Positions 8,855 to 17,566 of a DNA stretch of 64,000 bases are shown one piece after another. Origin of the DNA: Labilithrix sp. (GTDB taxonomy: Bacteria; Myxococcota_A; Polyangia; Polyangiales; Polyangiaceae). Numbering within the stretch: position 1 is the first letter of the stretch; every line of letters begins with the position of its first letter. Position numbers and translations under genes: made by a program. The stretch is taken from assembly GCA_019637175.1 (NCBI GenBank), contig JAHBWD010000015.1, positions 62,001 through 126,000 of the forward strand. Reading direction: 5' to 3'. A model generated the notes under the pieces. It ran no database searches and was not told the DNA's origin. It saw nothing but the letters and a program-made list of their open reading frames with translations.

Positions 8855-9283
8855 CTAGGCCCCGCGGAGGAGCTTGCCGGCGAGGTGCGGGCCGAGCGCG
8901 TCGTGCATCATCTTGGAGACGACGGCCTCGACCGCGAGGCGCTTGTCGTCTTGCTCGAAGACGAACTGGATGCCCATGCCCGCCGGCGCCTCTTCGGTCG
9001 CCGCGGACTCGCTCACGACCCACTTCACGACGCCCTTCAGCTCGAGCTGTACGGTGTCGCGCGGTTCGTCCGGCTGCGACTCGGCCTTCGGCGCGGGCAG
9101 CGAGAGGACGAACATGAACTCGGTGCCGACCTCGAGCGGCCGGCCGGTGCGGATGAACGTTCCGCCCTTGGAGATGTTCTTCGTGTAGTCTGCAAAGAAC
9201 GTGTTGAGCCGCTTGTAGTCGACCCGAAGCGTGATCGGCGCGCGGTCGCCGTCGCGCCTCTCGTCGTCCTTCGCTTCCACCAT
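8855..9283 (-). CDS. PilZ-domain protein, TIGR02266-like
   Basis: A small cytoplasmic protein (142 aa) whose core, TLRVDYKRLNTFFADYTKNI followed by SKGGTFIRT and later GMGIQFVF, matches the PilZ family expanded in myxobacteria (TIGR02266). Many members of that group lack the c-di-GMP-binding RxxxR, and I see no clean copy here; the binding motif that is visible is the D/N-x-S-x-x-G type NISKGG. ATG 9283 is preferred over an upstream ATG at 9316 because a -10-like TATCCT lies 7 nt upstream and because 9316 would overlap the divergent ligase gene. Likely role: regulatory adaptor, perhaps in motility or secretion. Confidence 0.82.
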   Translation of the reverse strand: MVEAKDDERRDGDRAPITLRVDYKRLNTFFADYTKNISKGGTFIRTGRPLEVGTEFMFVLSLPAPKAESQPDEPRDTVQLELKGVVKWVVSESAATEEAPAGMGIQFVFEQDDKRLAVEAVVSKMMHDALGPHLAGKLLRGA

Positions 9284-9290
9284 CGCGGCG

Positions 9291-9307
9291 AGGATACCTG
9301 ATAGATT
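9291..9307. promoter_or_regulatory. Overlapping divergent -10 elements between PilZ gene and acyl-CoA ligase
   Basis: On the minus strand TATCCT (9296-9291) lies 7 nt before the PilZ ATG. On the plus strand TGATAGATT (9299-9307, an extended -10) lies 7 nt before the ligase ATG 9315. The start codons are only 31 nt apart, so each polymerase footprint would cover the other promoter. Confidence 0.45.
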
Positions 9308-9314
9308 GCTCGGC

Positions 9315-11018
9315 ATGTGGAACGTCTTGAGCGGCGCGAGAACGCTCGCCGAGCGAGGCCGCGTCCTGCGTGAAGACCTGCGGCAGGCGCCCGAGCGCGT
9401 GCGCACCTCCGCGCGCCTCTCGCGGCAGACGGGGATGCTCTGGTCGATGACCAAGCCGGGCCTCGTGGAGCTCCTGCGGGTGCTCGCGAGCGGGTCGCAG
9501 AACCCGGCGCTCATCTATCGCGTTCACGCGCGCAACTCGCCGAGCAAGCCGGCGCTCATCTGGCGAGGGCGCACGACGAGCTGGGCCGAGCTCGACGAGC
9601 GCATCGATCGGCTCGCCGCGGGGCTCACGCGTCGAGGCATCGGGCGCGGCAAGAGCATCGTCATCATGATGCGCAACCGTCAGGAGTTCGTGGAGCTCGG
9701 CGCCGCCGCTGCGCGCGCGGGCGCCGCCGCGGTGAGCATCTCGTGGCGCTCGACGCCGAAGGAGCTCGTCTACCTGGCCAACCACTCGGGGGCGCTCGGC
9801 GTCGTCACCGAGCCCGAGCTGATGCCCACGATCGATCAGGCGAAGGGCGAGCTCTCGCCCGCGTTCCTCTCGAACGTGCTCGTCGTCGGCAGCACGGCCC
9901 CGAAGGGAACGACCGCGCTCGACACGCTCCTCGAGGAGCCCGCGCCCAAGCGCGCCGGGCCGGATCCCTCGCTCGACGAAGACGCGGCGGTCGTCATCTA
10001 CACGTCGGGGACGACGGGCAAGCCGAAGGGCGCCGTCCGCAAGTTCCCCAAAGACACGATGCAGGCGGCGTTCCGCTTCATCAACGAGACGCCGATGCGC
10101 GTCGACGACGTGCACCTCGTGACCTGTCCGCTCTATCACTCGACGGCGTTCGGCTTCATGTCGCTCTCGGCGATCCTCGGGCAGACCGTGGTGCTGATGG
10201 ACGAGTTCAAGCCCGAGCCCTTCCTCGAGCTCGTCGATCGGTACGGCGTGACGACGAGCGCGATGGTGCCCACGATGCTCCACCGGATCATGGAGCTCCC
10301 CGAAGAGACGCGCCGCAAATACGACACGCGCACCCTTCGCGCGATCTTCTCCGGCGGCGCGCCGCTGCCGGCGCCGCTCGCGATCGAGTTCATGGACGCG
10401 TACGGCGACGTCCTCTTCAACTTCTACGGCGCGACCGAGACGGGCCTCGTGACGCTGGCGAAGCCGCGCGATCTCCGCGAGGCGCCCGGCACGATCGGCA
10501 AGGCGGTGCCCGGCAACGAGATCCGCCTCCTCGGCGACGACGGGAGCGACGTGCGCGACGGCGAGGTCGGCGAGCTCTACGTGAAGAACTCGTTCCTCGT
10601 CGCCGGCTATCACAAAGACGAGGCGGCGACTCGAGAGAGCATGCGCGAAGGCTTCTTCAGCGTCGGCGATCTCGCGCGCCGCGACGTCGCCGGCAACTAC
10701 TTCATCGAGGGGCGAAAGCGCGACATGGTCATCTCCGGCGGCGTGAACGTGTATCCCGCCGAGATCGAGGGCGTCCTCGAGCAGCACCCCGACATCGCCG
10801 AGGTGGCCGTCGTCGGCGTCCCCGATCGCGAGTGGGGCGAGCGCGTCCGCGCGTTCATCGTCAAGAAGCCGGGCGCGGCCGTCGACGAAGGCGTCCTCAA
10901 GGTGTTCGCCCGCGAGCGCCTCGCGGGCCCGAAGGTGCCGCGCGACTTCGTCTTCCTGGAGAGCCTGCCGCGCAACCCGACGGGCAAGGTCCTCAAGCGC
11001 GATCTGCGCGATCTCTGA
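9315..11018 (+). CDS. AMP-dependent acyl-CoA synthetase/ligase
   Basis: ANL-superfamily enzyme of 567 aa that activates a carboxylic acid with ATP and then loads CoA. Visible motifs are the phosphate loop YTSGTTGKPKGAV (about 229-241), LYHSTAFGF, the aromatic block FNFYGATETGLV (about 369), GDLARRD (about 451), the hinge EGRKRDMVISGGVNVYP and the adenylation lysine K558 in NPTGKVLKRDL. About 70 N-terminal residues precede the usual start of the family core. The pattern is closest to fatty-acyl or bile-acid-type CoA ligases, but the substrate is not predictable. ATG 9315 chosen because the extended -10 ends at 9307. Confidence 0.93.
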   Translation: MWNVLSGARTLAERGRVLREDLRQAPERVRTSARLSRQTGMLWSMTKPGLVELLRVLASGSQNPALIYRVHARNSPSKPALIWRGRTTSWAELDERIDRLAAGLTRRGIGRGKSIVIMMRNRQEFVELGAAAARAGAAAVSISWRSTPKELVYLANHSGALGVVTEPELMPTIDQAKGELSPAFLSNVLVVGSTAPKGTTALDTLLEEPAPKRAGPDPSLDEDAAVVIYTSGTTGKPKGAVRKFPKDTMQAAFRFINETPMRVDDVHLVTCPLYHSTAFGFMSLSAILGQTVVLMDEFKPEPFLELVDRYGVTTSAMVPTMLHRIMELPEETRRKYDTRTLRAIFSGGAPLPAPLAIEFMDAYGDVLFNFYGATETGLVTLAKPRDLREAPGTIGKAVPGNEIRLLGDDGSDVRDGEVGELYVKNSFLVAGYHKDEAATRESMREGFFSVGDLARRDVAGNYFIEGRKRDMVISGGVNVYPAEIEGVLEQHPDIAEVAVVGVPDREWGERVRAFIVKKPGAAVDEGVLKVFARERLAGPKVPRDFVFLESLPRNPTGKVLKRDLRDL

Positions 11019-11027
11019 GGCTCGACC

Positions 11028-12311
11028 TCACGGGCGGTAGCGGTTGTCTTCCTCGCCGAAGACGACGACGACGTGCTTCGGCGGCATCGCGTCGAGCAAG
11101 CTCGCGTAGCTCCGCGGGCTGTCGGCGTTGGCCGCCGCCTTCAAGATCTCGCTCGAGACCTCGGCGAGCTTGTCGGCGTAGCCGGGCAGCGCGTTGGCGA
11201 CGACGTCCATGAACGCGGTTCCCGCAGGATCGCGGCTCGAACCGTTCACGGCGATGCGGCGATCGTTGAGCGTCGTGTCGATGTGCGCGAACGACTGGCA
11301 GCCGTTCAGCACCACGATTTGGTACTTCTCGTGCGGGACGCGCCCCTTGCGCGCGAGCGCGTTGACGTGTTTGCCGAGGCCTGCGTGGCCGCTGTACATG
11401 ATGATGTCCGCCCGCTCGGAGAGCTCGTCGTACTGGCGGTCGAAGTCGGCTCCGACGCCGTCGAGCTCGTGGACGAGGAACGTGTCGACGGTGACCGGCT
11501 TGCCGCTGCCGCCGACCGTGTACTGGCCGGTGATGGTCGTGTGGCCGATGACCGACTCGCTGCCGCCCTTGTCGTCGACGTGCACGTCCCAGAGCAGCTC
11601 CTTCGACGCTCCGAGGAACTCGTCGCGCTCGCGATAGCCCCAGTCGTTCGACTCGTTCGAGGTGACGATCGAGAAGATGGCGACGGCGTCGAGACGGCCG
11701 TCGGCCCAGAGGAGATCGTACTCGGGGTATTTGTCGTGCGTCTCCTTGGAGGAGGGCGAGACGCCCGCGGTCACGCGCACGACGTCGCCGTCGTCGAGAG
11801 AGCAGCCTTCCGCCTTGGGGGCGTAGTCCATCCAGAAGTTGCCTTGGCCGTGGTTCTGATGGCCGCACCTTCCGTCGTACTTGCCGTTGAACGCGTCGAG
11901 CGCGGTGACGTCGTTCGGCAGGGCGAGCTCGTAGCTCTGGGGCGTGCCGCGATCCTTGGGGAACGCGACGGGGAGCGACGCGTTGTAGGTGATCTTCTTC
12001 TTCGCGCCGTCGGGGCTCGCGCTGATGTCCGAGAGCTCGACCTGGCCGACCTTGCCGTTGCCGTCGCCCGCCGTCGTCAAGATTCCTTGTACATACATCA
12101 ATTGGGTGACGACGGCGTTGCGCGCCTCCGCGCCGGCGTCGGCGAGCACGCTGGCGGAGAAACGGAAGTCGAGGATGTTGGCCTGGCTGCTCGTGATCGC
12201 CTCGCGTGACGCGCCCGTGCGCTCGGCGGGCGCGACGCACGCCGAGGCCGTCGAAGCGGCGAGGACCATGGACGTGAGGAGAGCCCGAGGGAGCGCAGAG
12301 CGGAGCTGCAT
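11028..12311 (-). CDS. Secreted lipoprotein with caspase-like His/Cys pair
   Basis: A 427-aa exported protein: signal peptide with hydrophobic LLTSMVLAAS and a lipobox-like TASAC (Cys25). I do not recognise a named family over its full length. In the C-terminal third, DIIMYSGHAGLG (His309) is followed by YQIVVLNGCQSF (Cys338). This is the order and spacing of the catalytic dyad in clan CD cysteine peptidases (caspase, gingipain, CHAT), so a caspase-hemoglobinase fold is inferred. A good ribosome binding site AAGGAAGG precedes ATG 12311. It lies 30 bp after the small lipoprotein gene 12342-12827 in the same direction, so the two are probably one operon. No inhibitor or propeptide is evident. 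Confidence 0.7.
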   Translation of the reverse strand: MQLRSALPRALLTSMVLAASTASACVAPAERTGASREAITSSQANILDFRFSASVLADAGAEARNAVVTQLMYVQGILTTAGDGNGKVGQVELSDISASPDGAKKKITYNASLPVAFPKDRGTPQSYELALPNDVTALDAFNGKYDGRCGHQNHGQGNFWMDYAPKAEGCSLDDGDVVRVTAGVSPSSKETHDKYPEYDLLWADGRLDAVAIFSIVTSNESNDWGYRERDEFLGASKELLWDVHVDDKGGSESVIGHTTITGQYTVGGSGKPVTVDTFLVHELDGVGADFDRQYDELSERADIIMYSGHAGLGKHVNALARKGRVPHEKYQIVVLNGCQSFAHIDTTLNDRRIAVNGSSRDPAGTAFMDVVANALPGYADKLAEVSSEILKAAANADSPRSYASLLDAMPPKHVVVVFGEEDNRYRP

Positions 12312-12341
12312 GTGCCTTCCTTGATCGTGACGACGAAATCG

Positions 12342-12827
12342 TCAGTGATGGACGTACTGGGGTATGCGGTGGCAATACGGGTCCCACCGTGGGTCGCACC
12401 CGTGCCACGCCCAGCCCTCGTCGGCGGGTCGCCAGCCCCACTCGTGACCGTATTGGCCGGGGCGCCAGCCCCAGATCGCTCCCCGGCACCGGCGGTTCAA
12501 CCGCGGGTTGCAGTAGGTTCCATTGCCGAGCCAAGGGCCGCGCCAGCCTTCTTCGCGCCGATCGTGATGATGCTGGCCGAGGGGCTGCTCGTCGCGACGA
12601 TCATCGCGACTGTCGCGGTCCCAACGATCGCGATCGCGACCGCTGCCGTTCCAGCGGTCGCGGTCCGGATCGCGATCCTCGTCGCCCCTGAGCGCGGCCG
12701 CGCGGGCGTCGAGCGCTCCTTCTTCTTCGAACGTGTCTTCCGTGGGGTCTTGAAGGGAGCTGGTGCATCCGGCCAACGAGAGCAGCGCGGCGAACGCGCA
12801 CGTCATGCGTCGCTCGAGGACTGGCAT
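12342..12827 (-). CDS. Small lipoprotein with Asp/Arg-rich and Trp/Cys-rich regions
   Basis: 161 aa, not assigned to a family. The start is fixed by GGAGGT 5 nt upstream of ATG 12827. The signal peptide ends in a lipobox LAGC, preceded by RRMTCAFAALLS. Residues about 48-80 are almost all Asp and Arg (DRDRW, RDRDRWDRDSRDDRR), giving a highly charged, probably disordered stretch. The C-terminal half is rich in Gly/Trp with CNPRLNRRC and CDPRWDPYC, two short Cys pairs that could form disulfides. It is the first gene of a probable operon with the caspase-like lipoprotein and could be a partner or surface tether for it; this is a guess from position only. Confidence 0.7.
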   Translation of the reverse strand: MPVLERRMTCAFAALLSLAGCTSSLQDPTEDTFEEEGALDARAAALRGDEDRDPDRDRWNGSGRDRDRWDRDSRDDRRDEQPLGQHHHDRREEGWRGPWLGNGTYCNPRLNRRCRGAIWGWRPGQYGHEWGWRPADEGWAWHGCDPRWDPYCHRIPQYVHH

Positions 12828-13047
12828 GCGTTACCTCCGCGCGGACCCGCTGCATCGTGCGAGCCATCGCCTCGCGGCCTCGCCGAGCTCGATCGCGGAG
12901 GGATCTCGAATCGCGAATGATTCGAGGCCGAACGCCTCCGCGAGCAAGCGCAGCTCGCCGGCCTCGCGACCTGGTGCAGTTCTTCGCTACCGCTCCGAAC
13001 CGCCGCGCATGAGCGTCACCCTGCTTCTGCTATGATCGGCGGCATCC
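12828..13047. promoter_or_regulatory. Divergent intergenic region with extended -10 for the Ser/Thr kinase
   Basis: The 220 bp separate the lipoprotein operon (left) from the kinase (right). The clearest element is the extended -10 TGCTATGAT at 13028-13036, 11 nt before GTG 13048, giving a predicted leader of about 5 nt. No convincing -35 or operator is visible in the rest. Confidence 0.4.
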
Positions 13048-14430
13048 GTGGCCGTCAATCCCGGCGACATTCTCGGGCAAAAATACCGCGTCGACGCGCT
13101 GATCGGTCGAGGCGGCATGGGCCACGTGTTCGCCGCGACCGACCTCACCGGTCCGGCTCCTCCCGTCGCGATCAAGGTGGTGAGCCGCGTCGTCTTCGAC
13201 GAGACGCTGATGGTCCGGCTCCGCCGCGAGGCCGAAGCCGCGGCGCGGATCCGGAGCGACTACGTCCCCCGCGTGCTCGAGGTCTCCGACACGGACGAGC
13301 GCGAGATGTACCTCGTCATGGAGCGCCTCGTCGGCGAGGCGCTCTCGCAGCGGATGAACGCCAAGGGCGCGCTGCCTTGGGACGAGGTCGTACAGATCGG
13401 AGAAGACGTCTTGCGCGGCCTCATCGACGCGCACACCGCGGGCGTCGTGCACCGCGATCTCAAGCCGAGCAACGTGTTCCTCGCGCAGAAGGGAGGGCGC
13501 GTGCGCGCGATGGTGCTCGACTTCGGCGTATGCAAGCTCGACGGCACCGACGCCGAGCGTCTCACCGGTACGGGCGAGTCGATCGGAACGGTCGCGTACA
13601 TGGCGCCGGAGCAGATCCGCGGCGCGTCGAAGGTCGACGATCGCGCGGATCTCTACGCGTTCGGCGTGCTCGTCTTCGAGATGATCACCGGCAACCTGCC
13701 GCACGACGGCCCGAGCCAGATGGCGATCCTCGCGAGCAAGCTGGAGAACGCGCCGGTGCGCCTGGCCGATTGCGCGAGGGTCGCCGTTCCCGCGGGCCTC
13801 GACGAGCTCGTGAGCAAGTGCCTCGTGCGCGAGCCGAAGCTGCGCTTCGCGTCGGCGCAGGAGCTGCTCAAGGCGTGGAAGAAGCTCGGCCCCGCCGACG
13901 CCGGAACGATGGCGGCGCTCGCGGCGGCCGACGGCGCGGCGCGGAGCATCCACGACGCGCCGACCGAGGTGGGCCGGCCCGGCGATCGACCGGACACGAC
14001 GGTGCGCGGCGCGGCGGAGCCCATGCCGACCGAAGTACCGACGGCGCTGACGGGGATCACGCTGCGCAAGGGGAAGGGAGGGCGAGCCGCCTTCGCGCTC
14101 GCCGGCGCCGCGCTGATCGCGGGCGTCATCGGCGTGATCGCTGCGGTGGCGCGCGGACCCGAGAGCGCGATCGCGAACGTGAACGTCAACGCGAGCGTCG
14201 CGAGCGTGGGCGCAGACGCGAGCGTCGACGACGCGAGCGCGCCCGCGGCGCTCGCGTCGGCCGAGCCCGACGAGGAGATCATCGAGCTCGCCGATCCGGG
14301 CCCGGGGCCCGGGCCAACGGCCGCGCCCGTCGCCGGAAAGAAGCCGCCCGTGCGCGGAAAGCCCGGCGGCCAGGGCAAGGCGGCGCCGAAGGCGAGCGGG
14401 CCGCACATCACGTCGCAGCCGCGATACTGA
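13048..14430 (+). CDS. Membrane-anchored Ser/Thr protein kinase
   Basis: A 460-aa Hanks-type kinase. The N-terminal domain (about residues 8-275) has the glycine loop GRGGMGHVF, the ATP lysine in VAIKVVSR, the catalytic loop VVHRDLKPSNV, DFG in VLDFGVCKL and the GTVAYMAPEQ block. One transmembrane helix lies at about 347-369. The C-terminal tail outside the membrane is short and Ala/Gly/Pro-rich, with no recognised sensor domain. It is followed by a TPR/PEGA protein and a histidine kinase in the same direction, so the three may form a signalling group. Confidence 0.94.
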   Translation: MAVNPGDILGQKYRVDALIGRGGMGHVFAATDLTGPAPPVAIKVVSRVVFDETLMVRLRREAEAAARIRSDYVPRVLEVSDTDEREMYLVMERLVGEALSQRMNAKGALPWDEVVQIGEDVLRGLIDAHTAGVVHRDLKPSNVFLAQKGGRVRAMVLDFGVCKLDGTDAERLTGTGESIGTVAYMAPEQIRGASKVDDRADLYAFGVLVFEMITGNLPHDGPSQMAILASKLENAPVRLADCARVAVPAGLDELVSKCLVREPKLRFASAQELLKAWKKLGPADAGTMAALAAADGAARSIHDAPTEVGRPGDRPDTTVRGAAEPMPTEVPTALTGITLRKGKGGRAAFALAGAALIAGVIGVIAAVARGPESAIANVNVNASVASVGADASVDDASAPAALASAEPDEEIIELADPGPGPGPTAAPVAGKKPPVRGKPGGQGKAAPKASGPHITSQPRY

Positions 14431-14447
14431 TCGCGTATGGATGGAGC

Positions 14448-15392
14448 ATGCGCCCGCAGGTCGTGGCTCTGGCGATCGCCCTCGCGGCGAGCGGCGTAGG
14501 CCTCGCCGCGCGGCCTGCGCACGCGCAGTCGGTCGCCGAGCTCGACGCGCGAGAGAAGTCGCGCGCGGCGTTTCGAAAGGGCGTCGTGCAGCTCCGCGCG
14601 CAAGACTGGGCGGCGGCGCGCGCGTCGTTCGAGAGCGCGTGGTCGCTCTATCCGCACCCGAGCATCCTCCTGAACCTCGGCATCGCGCGCCTCAGAACGG
14701 ACGATCCCGTCCGCGCCGAGCAGGATCTCGTGCGCTTCCTCAGCGAGGATCCGGGCGCCGCGCCCGAGGAGCTCTCGGGCGCGCGCGAAGCGCTCGCGGA
14801 GGCGCGCGCGAGGATCGGGACGATCCGCGTCACGGTGACGCCCGCGTCGGCGCGCATCACGATCGACGGCAAGCCGGTCGAGGCCTTGCGTCGCGGCGGC
14901 GCGAGCGGCGAGGCGGCGGTCGCGGAGCTTCGCGTGAAGGCGGGACGGCACGTCATCACGAGCGACGCTCCGGGGCACGAAGCGGCGAAGCGCGAGATCG
15001 ATCTCGCGGGCAAGGCCGAGAGCGCGGTCGCGATCGCGCTGACCGCGCTCGAGACGCCCGACGTCGAGCGAGGCTCGAGCGCGCGACCGATCGTCGGCTG
15101 GTCGCTCGCCGGGACCGCCGGTGCGGCGCTCCTCGCCGGCGGAATCTTCGCGCTTCGCGCGAAGTCGCTCTCCGACGACTACGCCGATCCCGCGAGCGCC
15201 GGCTTCCAGAGCCCCGATACGCGGAGCGAGGGCGTGACGTTCCGGACCGCGGCGGACGTCGCGCTCGTCATCGGCGTCATCAGCGCGGCCGGCGCCGTGC
15301 TGTTGCTCGCGACCGACATCGGCGGCCGCGGCGGGAGCGACGCGCGCGCGCGCCGCGGGCTCGATCCGACGGGCGCGGTGTTTCGCTGGTAA
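14448..15392 (+). CDS. Exported TPR/PEGA-domain protein
   Basis: 314 aa with a Sec signal peptide ending near ARPAHAQ. Residues about 30-110 look like one or two TPR-type helical pairs (RKGVVQLRAQDWAAARASFE, then SILLNLGIARLRTDDPVRAE). Residues about 125-190 form a PEGA-like beta domain: RVTVTPASARITIDGKPV then AGRHVITSDAPGHEAAKREI. Two hydrophobic segments follow near 220 and 280. Such proteins are common in Myxococcota, usually beside protein kinases, and are thought to bind cell-surface polysaccharide or protein partners. Start ATG 14448 follows a GGAG; its stop codon lies within the -10-like element of the next gene. Confidence 0.82.
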   Translation: MRPQVVALAIALAASGVGLAARPAHAQSVAELDAREKSRAAFRKGVVQLRAQDWAAARASFESAWSLYPHPSILLNLGIARLRTDDPVRAEQDLVRFLSEDPGAAPEELSGAREALAEARARIGTIRVTVTPASARITIDGKPVEALRRGGASGEAAVAELRVKAGRHVITSDAPGHEAAKREIDLAGKAESAVAIALTALETPDVERGSSARPIVGWSLAGTAGAALLAGGIFALRAKSLSDDYADPASAGFQSPDTRSEGVTFRTAADVALVIGVISAAGAVLLLATDIGGRGGSDARARRGLDPTGAVFRW

Positions 15393-15395
15393 CAT
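15387..15395 (+). promoter_or_regulatory. Extended -10 overlapping upstream stop codon
   Basis: TGGTAACAT fits TGN-TANNNT and contains the TAA stop (15390-15392) of the PEGA gene. Only 7 nt separate it from GTG 15403, so a transcript starting at the usual distance would begin at or one base before the start codon. Confidence 0.45.
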
Positions 15396-15402
15396 CCGAG
15401 GC

Positions 15403-16791
15403 GTGACCGAGCGTCGAGCTACGGCGGCGATCTCCCTGCCCGCGGCGAAGGATCTGCGCGAGCGGGCGAACCGCGCCGGCGAGCGCGCCGCGCTCGCGGG
15501 GACGCCGCGGAGCCGCTTCCTCCGCGAGCAGCGGCGCCGCTTCGCGTCGCGCCTCTTGCCGACGCTCGCGATGCTCGGCGTCGCGACCGGCGCCGCGGCG
15601 CTCGCCGATCTCTTTCACGATCCGCCCGTGTCGCGCTGGGTGTCGCTCGCGCAGGGGCTGACCGCCACCGCGCTCGCCGGCGGCGCGCTCGGCACGGCGC
15701 TCGCGCGAAAGAACATCGTCGCGCTCGTGTCGATCGCGGTCGCGTCGTCGGCGGTCATGGCGATCGGCTGGGGCTCGATCGCCTCGTTCACCGGCGGCGT
15801 GACGAGCCCTTACGCGCTCGCGGTTCCGCTCGGCGTCTCTATCATGGTGGTCGCGTTGCCGCTCCCGCCCGCGATCGTGCCCATGCTCGCGGCGCTCGGC
15901 GCCGCCGCGGTGGCCGTCTCGTGCCCCGGCGCGCCGCCGCTCGCGTTCGTCGTCTTCGCGCTCCTCGGCGGCGGCGGCTACGCGATCGCGCGAACGCGTC
16001 GCAAGCGCGCGCTGCTCTCGTTTCGTCGCGTCGAGCGTCTGGCGGCGGCGGTCGCGCGGATCCGCCGCGTGCAGGAGCAGCTCGTGATGGTGGAGAAGCT
16101 CGAGGCGCTCCGCGTGCTCGTCGGCGGCATGGCGCACGAGCTCAACAACGCGCTCGCCGTCAGCCTCGCGTCGACGGAGAAGATCGTCGAGATCGCCGAG
16201 CGCGACGCGCCCGGCGCGGTGAGGGCCGCGCATCGCGCGCAAGGCGGCCTCGTGCGCATCCGCTCGACGATCGATCGCCTTCGTCGCTTCGCCATGGCCG
16301 AGGCGCAGATCCTCGAGCCCGCCGACGTCGGCGCGATGCTCGACTTCGCGCTCGAGAGCGCGATCGGCCGCGCGCGCAGCGGCGTCGTCATCGATCGCCG
16401 CTACGAAGAGGGCGTCGGCCCCGTCGAGTGTCACGTGAGCGCGCTCGCCGAGGCGCTCTATCAGGTCGCGAAGAACGCGATCGAGTCGATGCCCAAGGGC
16501 GGCACCGTGCGCGCGTCGGTCCGGCGCGAGGGCGATCGCGTCGTCCTCGCCGTCGCCGACGAGGGCAAGGGCATCCCGGCGGCGCGCCTCGCGAAGGTCT
16601 TCGATCCGTTCTACGCGCGCGACACCGCCGACACGTTCACCGGCGCGCGCCTCTTGCCGGCGCTCCCCGGCAGGAGCGGCCTCGGTCTGTCGGCGGTCTA
16701 CGGGCTCGTCAGCGCGATGGGGGGCAAGGTCGAGATCCAGAGCGAGGTCGGTAAGGGGACCGAGGTCTCGATCGTCTTGCCCGCCCGCTGA
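15403..16791 (+). CDS. Membrane sensor histidine kinase (orphan)
   Basis: 462 aa. The N-terminal half has five to six hydrophobic segments (about residues 45-205) with very short loops, so it probably senses within or near the membrane. The catalytic part has the H box GMAHELNNALAV with His245, an N box AKNAIESM, a G1 box ADEGKGIP and a G2 region GRSGLGLSAVYGL, followed by GTEVSIVLP. This is the NtrB-like HELNN class. No response regulator gene is adjacent. It is convergent with the coq4-like gene and the stop codons abut. Confidence 0.92.
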   Translation: MTERRATAAISLPAAKDLRERANRAGERAALAGTPRSRFLREQRRRFASRLLPTLAMLGVATGAAALADLFHDPPVSRWVSLAQGLTATALAGGALGTALARKNIVALVSIAVASSAVMAIGWGSIASFTGGVTSPYALAVPLGVSIMVVALPLPPAIVPMLAALGAAAVAVSCPGAPPLAFVVFALLGGGGYAIARTRRKRALLSFRRVERLAAAVARIRRVQEQLVMVEKLEALRVLVGGMAHELNNALAVSLASTEKIVEIAERDAPGAVRAAHRAQGGLVRIRSTIDRLRRFAMAEAQILEPADVGAMLDFALESAIGRARSGVVIDRRYEEGVGPVECHVSALAEALYQVAKNAIESMPKGGTVRASVRREGDRVVLAVADEGKGIPAARLAKVFDPFYARDTADTFTGARLLPALPGRSGLGLSAVYGLVSAMGGKVEIQSEVGKGTEVSIVLPAR

Positions 16792-17523
16792 TCAAGCGGC
16801 CTTGCTCGCGAGCGCGCCTTGCTCTCTCAGCTCCGCGCTCCGGATCGGGACGTAGCTCGGCAAGCTCTCGACGCCGAGGCGCCGGCGAACGTCGGCGAGC
16901 GGCTGATCGAGCAGCGCTTCCCAGGGCACGCCGGGCAGCCACGCCGTCTGCTTTCCCCTTCGATAGCCCTCGAGCATCACCGAGCGCGCGTTGGGCAGCG
17001 ACTTCACGATCGCGAGCAGCGCGACGAAGGCGATGCCCGGGTGCTTCGTCTGCGCGTACGTGAAGCAGAGCAGCGCCGCCTCGCCGAGGAGATCGGGCCC
17101 GTAGCCGGTGACGACGTGCCAGAGATCGTGCGTGTCGCGCATCCGGTCGCCCATGAAGCGCATGTCTTCCTCGACCTGATCGCGGAGATCGCCGCCTTCG
17201 ATGCTCGCCTCGACGATGCCCTGCGGCGTGATGCCTTCGCGCTCGACCAGATCGAGGTACGCCCTGCCGAGCGATCCCGCGGGCAACGCGCGGAGGGCCT
17301 CGCGATCGGCGAGCCTGGCCGCGAGGTTCGGCTTCTCCGCGAGGACCTGGCTTCCTTCCTCGCTCGCGCGCATCCGCGCGAGCAGCTTCTCCGGGCTACG
17401 CCCCGGGAGCGCTTCGATCACGGTGAAGACCTTCGGCAGATCGTCGGGATCGGCGGCGAGGGCGCGGAGCGCGCGGAGGGCGACGAGGGGACGCGTGCGG
17501 GGCGACGAGGACGTGCGGAACAT
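16792..17523 (-). CDS. Coq4 family protein
   Basis: 243 aa. The signature THDLWHVVTGYGPDLLGE matches the zinc-binding HDxxH motif of Coq4, a protein needed for ubiquinone synthesis in eukaryotes and proposed to act in C1 decarboxylation/hydroxylation. Bacterial homologues are widespread and often not linked to ubiquinone genes; Myxococcota mostly use menaquinone, so the role here is open. It is divergent from a TetR-type gene. A perfect TTGACA (-35, minus strand 17596-17591) and the palindrome at 17567-17586 lie in its upstream region, so it is probably the regulator's target. Confidence 0.87.
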   Translation of the reverse strand: MFRTSSSPRTRPLVALRALRALAADPDDLPKVFTVIEALPGRSPEKLLARMRASEEGSQVLAEKPNLAARLADREALRALPAGSLGRAYLDLVEREGITPQGIVEASIEGGDLRDQVEEDMRFMGDRMRDTHDLWHVVTGYGPDLLGEAALLCFTYAQTKHPGIAFVALLAIVKSLPNARSVMLEGYRRGKQTAWLPGVPWEALLDQPLADVRRRLGVESLPSYVPIRSAELREQGALASKAA

Positions 17524-17566
17524 GAGGGCCTCCCGGGTCGCCCGAGGGCGACGCTATCAACAGCAT

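Noticed and set aside
11014..11032. Possible bidirectional terminator between ligase and lipoprotein (TGAGG...CCTCA)
   Set aside because: Only five paired bases and no T-run; chance is likely in this composition.
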